NCBI GenBank assembly: GCA_023101885.1
Contig: JALPQD010000115.1
Location: forward strand, 1,247,953-1,311,952
Direction of reading: 5' to 3'
Source of the DNA: Typhlomys cinereus
Lineage: Eukaryota; Chordata; Mammalia; Rodentia; Platacanthomyidae
DNA length: 64,000 nt
Part shown: positions 58,333-64,000 of the stretch, piece after piece
How positions within the stretch are numbered: the stretch's first letter is position 1
Layout: each line of letters opens with the position of its first letter
Position numbers and translations under genes: made by a program
Notes under the pieces: model-generated
Databases searched by the model: none
The model's input: the letters and a program-made list of their open reading frames with translations, nothing else
Told to the model about the DNA's origin: nothing

Positions 58333-58350
58333 ACACAATGAATGAATAAA
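58129..58350 (+). mobile_element. tRNA-headed SINE with internal deletion, (CA)n tail
   Basis: The head GGGCTGGAGAACTGCTCAAG joins directly to CTTTGGTCCTGGTGGTTGG. About 75 bp present in the copy at 44436, including the box B region, are missing. (CA)n at 58281-58326 and AATGAATGAATAAAA follow. Confidence 0.88.
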
Positions 58351-58877
58351 AAAATTCTCTTAAGGCTTTGTTCAGTGGTCAATGTTTGACTCAACATCAA
58401 GGTTCAACCACAATATAATGTCATCCCAAGACTTATACCCTTCATACAATAAAGAACTTCACATCTTCCAGCAAAACAAACATTTAATTCACTGTTGTTT
58501 CTGTCCTCTAGAATGTGACAAACTACATATGCATACTAGGATCCCTAGATTTTATGGGACACACAAGCCATAGTACTTCTCCACTTCCACTGCCTGTCCT
58601 AGCAAAATGGTTGAGACTTCCTGCCTTTATTTTCAAGTGATTCTTCAATTCCTTTCTCTGGGATTTGTAGACTATTGATTGTTCTTGGCAAAGAAATCTC
58701 CTTCAAAATTATTTCTTTCCACTCAATGAAGGGGGTGGAGTTCAAGGTTCAAATCAATTTGAATATTTGTATCCTGTTTCATTTGGCATTTTAAATCTTT
58801 CTTAATCATCTTAGTGTCTCTGCTGAAATGTCTGTTGGGATCCCCCATCCTCTCTTCTCCAGTTATTTTGAAAATGA
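58351..58877. other. Unassigned
   Basis: Nothing firm; short frames only. Confidence 0.4.
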
Positions 58878-58956
58878 TTTTGTGTCTGTTGAGAATATTC
58901 TCTTCTTTCACATCCCTGCTTAGGGAATTCAATTTTTACAATACTTTCATAAGTAT
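58878..58956 (+). repeat. Local direct repeat, copy 1
   Basis: Matches 59439-59518 with about two substitutions and one inserted T. Begins TTTTGTGTCTGTTGAGAATA and ends CATAAGTAT. Confidence 0.95.
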
Positions 58957-59274
58957 TTGGAATGAAATACTTCCAGCTACTTACTATATATATACTTCTA
59001 ACCTGTGGAAGTGTAGCTCTTTCCTTGCATCTCTGTCCAGCCCTGTTTGATCTGAATGCCCGGTCCATGAGACCTAGGCTTTACCAGTGACTACAACAGA
59101 GCAGGACAAGAGACCATAAAAGGTGAATGGAGAAAAGGTCTTTGGTTCAAAGTCTGCCATCTCCTAGCCTCACAGAGCCCCTTTATCTCAACCATTATGA
59201 TATTGATATGTTACTGCAGAGTAGAGAAGAATGAGGTCAAATCATGATAGGTTTTCTCTTTGTTTTGAACTTAC

Positions 59275-59395
59275 ATGGTTTTGGTTTTTATGAAGCATAT
59301 TCTCTTCACATAGTCCAGGGTGGTCCTGAACTCTCTACCCTCCTATCTCAAACTTCAAAGACTAGGATTATAGCTATTACTATGGATCTTGATTT
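59275..59395 (-). mobile_element. B1-like SINE, antisense, partial
   Basis: ACATAGTCCAGGGTGGTCCTG, AACTCTCTACCCTCCTATC, GACTAGGATTATAGCTATT fit half of a reversed B1. Confidence 0.6.
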
Positions 59396-59438
59396 ATGTC
59401 AGGTTCTTGATTCTTCTAGATTATACAACAGTATTAGC

Positions 59439-59518
59439 TTTTGTGTCTGTTGAGAATATTCTCTTCTTCCACATCCCTGCTTAGGGAATTCAATTTTCAC
59501 AATACTTTTCATAAGTAT
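59439..59518 (+). repeat. Local direct repeat, copy 2
   Basis: Copy of 58878-58956, 561 bp downstream. The homology stops sharply on both sides. Confidence 0.95.
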
Positions 59519-59639
59519 CTCCCACTGATAGCCTTCTTCTCTGGGTCTAAGGAAAAGGGATGAAAGAGCCTGAAATAAGGAGATTAGGGATGATTTACAT
59601 AACACTTTGAAATTGTGAACTGTTACTTTTTTTTCTTTT

Positions 59640-59926
59640 TGTATGTGTGGGTATGGATGTGGATATGGATATGGGGGGGTCTTGTAGAAGAGGTCACTTG
59701 AGGATATGCACCTGTGGAGGTTCAAGGGTGACTTTGGGAATCATTCTGGATTTCACTACTTCCTTTTTGCTTTGTTCTGAAGTTTACCAGCTCTGCCTTC
59801 CAGGTCCTGAAATGAAAGACACTGCCATTTCCAGGGTGCACCTTCTAGGTGGAATGGGATCAGAACTCAGATCCTTTTGCTTGCTAGTTAGAGACTTCAA
59901 GCTCTGAACCATTTCTCCAGTCTCAC
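59640..59926 (-). mobile_element. tRNA-headed SINE, antisense, TG/GGAT-rich tail
   Basis: ATATGCACCTGTGGAGGTTC, AAGGGTGACTTTGGGAATCA, GAACTCAGATCCTTTTGC, TTGCTAGTTAGAGAC, GAACCATTTCTCCAGTC. The tail is TATGGATGTGGATATGGATA-like instead of pure TG. Confidence 0.85.
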
Positions 59927-61500
59927 AGACTTACATTTTAAGCTTCATTATGATTATTGTTGCTATTAGCTTAGAGTTGTTATGCAACAGAGAACAACCT
60001 CATAATCATATGCACCTAGCTGCCTCTGATTTACATGTTTCCCTAAGGCCTGCTGTCACAATCAAGTTCTCAGAACATATAATAAAGGAACTGTTGTAGG
60101 AGCAGAGGGGATACAGAGCGAGGCACCTGAGACGGGACAGGGAATGTGTTGTGACGCTTCTCAGTCACCTCTGGAATCCCACATATAGCTTCTGAGGCTC
60201 ATATCCATATAATCCTATTATAATAAGAAAACTGAGAGCCTCCCATGGTCTATTCTAAAGTTCAGTGCAAATGTCTGTGGCAGAAAAAAAAAATCTACAC
60301 AAGGAAACCTTGTCCTTGGTCATGGACATTGGCCAAAGATCAGACAATTTTGTAGTTAGTTATACAGAGACCAGGACAAAAAGTGCTAACTGGTCATATG
60401 ACCCATCCTCTCAGTTGAGAATACAACTATGCCATCCTACTGGCAGTGGTCACCTCAGGAGGGGACAATACTGCACTGCGGGAGGCACGGCTGGTCCCAC
60501 ATGGGACTTTTGAACCAGTCTCACACACCTGCCTATGGGGTTTCAGTGGATGCACAAGTGAGAATTTAAAAAGGCCAGAAGTATAATAGAAACCACAGAG
60601 TCCCTGCAGTTTAGAAGAAATGAGGTTAGAAAAGCAGTGCTGAGTTGCTTCTTGTCCGGGCCAGTGACTTACTGTGAGGTAGAGAGAAGGAGAATGCCTG
60701 CCATTATTCGCAGGACATAAAGCAGAAGGCATGAAACCTGGAAACGGCACCAAAGGACTAGTTGTTAGAAAGCACTACAGGAAAAAAACAGCATGTTCAT
60801 TCTCACAGTTCATAGAAAATCTTCCGTGGAAGCTGAAGTCTTGCCCTTTGAGTCTGTCATCCTGATATAGCTCCTAGATTTCTATGTGTTCGTCCAGGAA
60901 AAAGAAGCACCTTGCCAGTTTGTGCTACATAAGGAGAAAAGTTTAAAGGGACACCTTCCCACCACACGTATGCACACGTGCATTTACACACACTGGCTGA
61001 AAAGGCAGTGCAGAGCATTTCCAAGCCCAGCCACTATCCAAATAAAGGTCATTTTTAAGTGAGAATAACTCCCTTGTCTTGAGTCACACAATGATGTAAT
61101 ACAGATACTTGTGGAAACTAACACACAACACATGTGGAATGGAGGTAAAAGAAAAGATTAAATGAAAATACATGTCTGGTCTGGTTGTTAAAAATGATAA
61201 CGTATCCAGGAACGGGTCCCTTGGAGAAATAGTTGATTTGACTTGGGACAAACAATGCCTCTTGGTACGTCCTGAGAAGATGTGATTGGAACCTAATTCT
61301 AAATCTGAATACTGCAATAAGAACTCTTTTTTTTAAGATACAGCCAAAGAGAAGGAAGCAAACATAAGCCAGGTCAGAGAGTGAGCTATGAAACCTGTGG
61401 ATCTATCTGGAAGTTGGGGGGGGGTGAGAACAGGGGAACAGCTAAAAGCTAATTTCATTTGTCTTTTCAAATGCAATGAGAATGCTTTGGTTATATGATC
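59927..61500. other. Unassigned
   Basis: Frames up to 108 codons, no domain recognised. Repeat-poor. Confidence 0.4.
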
Positions 61501-61502
61501 AG

Positions 61503-61503
<1 letters not shown>

Positions 61504-61535
<32 letters not shown>
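61504..61535. repeat. (CA)n microsatellite
   Basis: Pure CA, about 16 units, without a visible SINE body. Confidence 0.95.
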
Positions 61536-61537
<2 letters not shown>

Positions 61538-61948
61538 TATAGCAATGAGTGTAGAGAGTAAAAGGGAGAGGTAGAATCATTTTCCAGATCCACGGTCAAC
61601 TCCCTGTCTGCCAAGAGATGTCCATGAGATATTTGTAATCTGATGCTTTGAGTCTCAGTCTTCCCATTTATGCATGGCTTTTACATTGCCAGAGCTCTCT
61701 GTCCCTCCCTAATGGCTGTTATTTTCACAGAAGAAAGACTACAGGACAGGCAACACGACAATTCCTTCACTCAAGTTGGATTCTTCAACTTGAAACAGCT
61801 CTGATGAAAGGTTAAATTTCAGCGGTCCTTAAACTCGGTACTGAAATTGTGCTCAAACAGGCTCTTCGAATTTCAGGAAGGGTAAAAGTGAGTTCGTTGG
61901 GCTGGGATTCATGGCACGTGGAACCAGGGAAAAGCTCGAGACAGCACA

Positions 61949-62023
61949 GCACGGACCTACCACAGGGTTAGTCAACTTAAGCAAGGTGACAACCATGAAT
62001 TGATCATACGAAAGTATCAACAG
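61949..62023 (+). repeat. Local direct repeat, copy 1 (75 bp)
   Basis: Matches 62619-62693 with four substitutions. Includes CCTACCACAGGGTTAGTCAA and TTAAGCAAGGTGACAACC. Confidence 0.96.
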
Positions 62024-62618
62024 CCAGTACTTAGAAATGAAGACAGTGAGAGGCCCTTAGATATAAACTTGAGGTTCGGTGAAACTAATGAAGAGTGCCT
62101 TTCCTCCTTCTGTCCAGTTTATTCACAGTTAACTAAGGTCTTGCCCAACAACATGAAGCCTACAAATAAATCTTCTCAGATGCAAATGTTCCAGAGATTG
62201 ACATTACCTGATATCATCTCCATGAAGAATATCATTGCATTTCTCTAAAACATGAAAGCAAATGCCATGAGTGAAAAACACATGAAATTTCAAAGTCAGC
62301 TGATACTGTGTTTCTCATAGCTTCCCAGATGCCAAGTTCAAATCCCATGATTTTGTGCATTGTGATATCTGGCTCCCCATTCTGGCTACAACTCAATGAC
62401 CTTCAAATGCAGCACGTGTAGTCGCAGTTACTTTCATCTTCACCTGAGTGAAGCACAATCGATGTTCTTGTCCAGCAATTCCAATTAAGCCACTGTAGAC
62501 AACTCTGCTGAATCTGCAGGCTTTGGATTTATATTGCATTCATGAAAGCTGAAAGGAGTTCCCACAGTACAGCTACACTTAATGCATCCTTGTCAAAGGC
62601 AAATGTAATTAAAGCACT
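62024..62618. promoter_or_regulatory. Repeat-free stretch, candidate conserved element
   Basis: Balanced composition, no repeats. 62500-62618 has enhancer-like motifs (TTATATTGCATTCATG, a GTCAAAGGCAAATGTAATTA block). Purely an impression from composition. Confidence 0.2.
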
Positions 62619-62693
62619 GCACAGACCTACCACAGGGTTAGTCAACTTAAGCAAGGTGACAACCACGAATTGATCATATGAAAGTATCAATAG
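62619..62693 (+). repeat. Local direct repeat, copy 2 (75 bp)
   Basis: Copy of 61949-62023, offset 670 bp. Homology ends sharply. Confidence 0.96.
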
Positions 62694-63139
62694 ACATCCT
62701 AGCAGCTATTATAAAACGTGCCACTTTTAGGTTAATTCCCTAGCGCCTAGATGGCGCTCATGATTGAAAAGAAATACACACTTTGAGTCACTTATTTTCA
62801 GGTCAGTGGCTTAAATAGGTCTCTAGGTAGCATCAAAAACAACTGCTCCACATAACTAGTCTTTATTGTTTAACTAAAATGCTGAGTCTCAGTATAACAA
62901 TTTACTTCTCTATATGAGTAATCCAAGAAAAAATTACCACAGGTAATTTTTAAATTTCTTTAAAAATTCACAGAGGTAATCTTTTTTTAATATTGAGATT
63001 TGCCATCCCATAACTTGGCCTTCTTACATTTTTATAAGATCAATAATTCTAAGTATATAATATATAAATAATTACCTATATTGATTACCTATGCTTATAT
63101 AAATAATAAATTATAATTACCTGTACCTTTATAAATGTC
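62694..63139. other. AT-rich unassigned sequence
   Basis: Contains AATTACCT/TAATAT-rich imperfect repeats at 63058-63125 and a self-complementary AATTTTTAAATT...TTTAAAAATT near 62946-62969. Confidence 0.5.
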
Positions 63140-63505
63140 TGTTTCATGTATATTTTTATTTCTAAATTAGCATGCTTAGTATTAAACTTTATGATGGTAG
63201 ATTCAAGCAAAATCATTTTTTGTTAATTTTCTTCCCCTCTTCTCCCAATCCTTCTGACTCCCCATACCTCCCATCCCCCATAGCCTCCCTGTTGCCTTCT
63301 CATACTTCCTTAACTCCTCTCTCCTCTATCCTGGTCTCTTTTCTAACTTCGTGATATGTGTGTACCAACACTAACCTCCACTTACATGCATATATAAACA
63401 TCACAAGTTAGGATTCACATAGGAGAGACATGCAATCTTTGCATTTCTGAAACTGGGTTATATTATTTAATATGCTATTTTCTAACTCCATTCATTTTCT
63501 TTTTT
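63140..63505 (-). mobile_element. Older LINE-1 3' end, antisense
   Basis: C/T-rich tract 63230-63340, then CACATAGGAGAGACATGCAATC, TGAAACTGGGTTATATTA and CTAACTCCATTCATTTTC resemble a reversed rodent LINE-1 3' UTR. The next, younger LINE-1 begins just after. Confidence 0.5.
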
Positions 63506-63509
63506 ATTT

Positions 63510-64000
63510 AATTTATTTATTTATTTTTCCCACTCATACAAACTTAATAGGTACCCCATCCCCTCTCTCCCTCCACCCCTCCCCAGTCCCCCTTGTTCCC
63601 TCCCCCCCTTTCCCCTTCTTTTCACCCCCCTCCCTCCCTTTCTCCCAGTACCCCCTATCCTCCCCCAATCCCTGGAGCATCCTTTAGTGTGAATGTCAAA
63701 CTTCCCTCTGCGTCCTCCACTCTAATGAGGTATAAGGATTCAGTAGCAATGCCTAGAGCCCTTTCTTGTGCTCCCCTTTAGTATGGGAACACTATTGTGA
63801 CTGTTAATCCCTTGCTTCTAAGGATCCTAGTGCCTGTAATCCATGCTAGACTTTGGGGGGTCATTGATATGTCAGTCATTGAGCAGGTCATGCAAAGTCC
63901 TGTTATGGTTACTGTGGCCCTAACTTGTGTGGAGTATCTTGCATATCCTTGCTCCTCCCCATCTTTAGGCACTTACAGTCTTATCACCCCCTCTTCCACA
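63510..64000 (-). mobile_element. LINE-1 3' end, antisense, runs off the window
   Basis: (TTTA)n, CATACAAACTTAATAGGTAC, a long C-rich tract (63556-63664), GGAGCATCCTTTAGTGTGAA, TATGGGAACACTATTGTGAC, TTGTGTGGAGTATCTTGCAT. Collinear with 41114-41533 and longer. Only the 3' UTR is visible; the rest lies beyond 64000. Confidence 0.85.

Noticed and set aside
62000..62248. 82-codon frame starting within the 75-bp repeat
   Set aside because: No domain; the frame begins inside a duplicated non-coding unit and the second copy is not open in the same way.

Overview
This is vertebrate, rodent-type genomic DNA: no operons, no long open frames, a low CpG background, and dense interspersed repeats of kinds known from myomorph rodents. 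These are B1-, B2- and B4-like SINEs, MIR, Lx-like LINE-1 3' ends, MaLR-type LTRs and one MER5A-like DNA transposon. The most active-looking SINE is a tRNA-headed element of about 230 bp with a (CA)n tail. It is not a standard mouse or rat family that I recognise. That and the B2/B4 mix suggest a non-murine myomorph rodent, possibly dipodoid; this is inference only. I found no protein-coding exon, tRNA or rRNA gene I could defend. All long frames are microsatellite translations or lie in repeats, so the window looks like a gene desert or a large intron.

Layout. 1-2.8 kb: a LINE-1 scrap, a MaLR LTR with internal sequence, a LINE-1 3' end, and a 168-bp inverted repeat that is 98% identical. 2.8-13 kb: unassigned DNA with SINEs, an MLT1-like LTR split by a LINE-1 3' end, and a solo LTR with a 5-bp target duplication. 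13-19.8 kb: SINEs, MIR, a second solo LTR of the same family in the opposite orientation, and LINE-1/LTR debris. 20-30 kb: sparse repeats, a minisatellite, and antisense LINE-1 3' regions. 30-37 kb: unresolved ERVL-like DNA, a tandem duplication, and an antisense ERV remnant (LTR plus env-like 3' region). 37.4-41.8 kb: a decayed antisense LINE-1 ORF2 that serves as a platform for a young SINE, a solo MaLR LTR, a B4 and a recent LINE-1 3' end. 43.9-45 kb: a decayed sense LINE-1 carrying a young SINE and a 140-bp LINE-1 stub, both with target-site duplications. 47.6-48.2 kb: the only non-repeat CpG-rich patch, with two GC boxes. 48.9-52.3 kb: B4 and an MLT1 LTR split by another LTR. 53-64 kb: SINEs, MIR, MER5A, two local direct duplications, and LINE-1 3' ends running off the window.

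The main unexplained signal is a set of short, high-identity local duplications, inverted or direct, whose paired copies start about 560-680 bp apart. They are not explained by independent transposition. No new genetic system can be claimed from this sequence alone.
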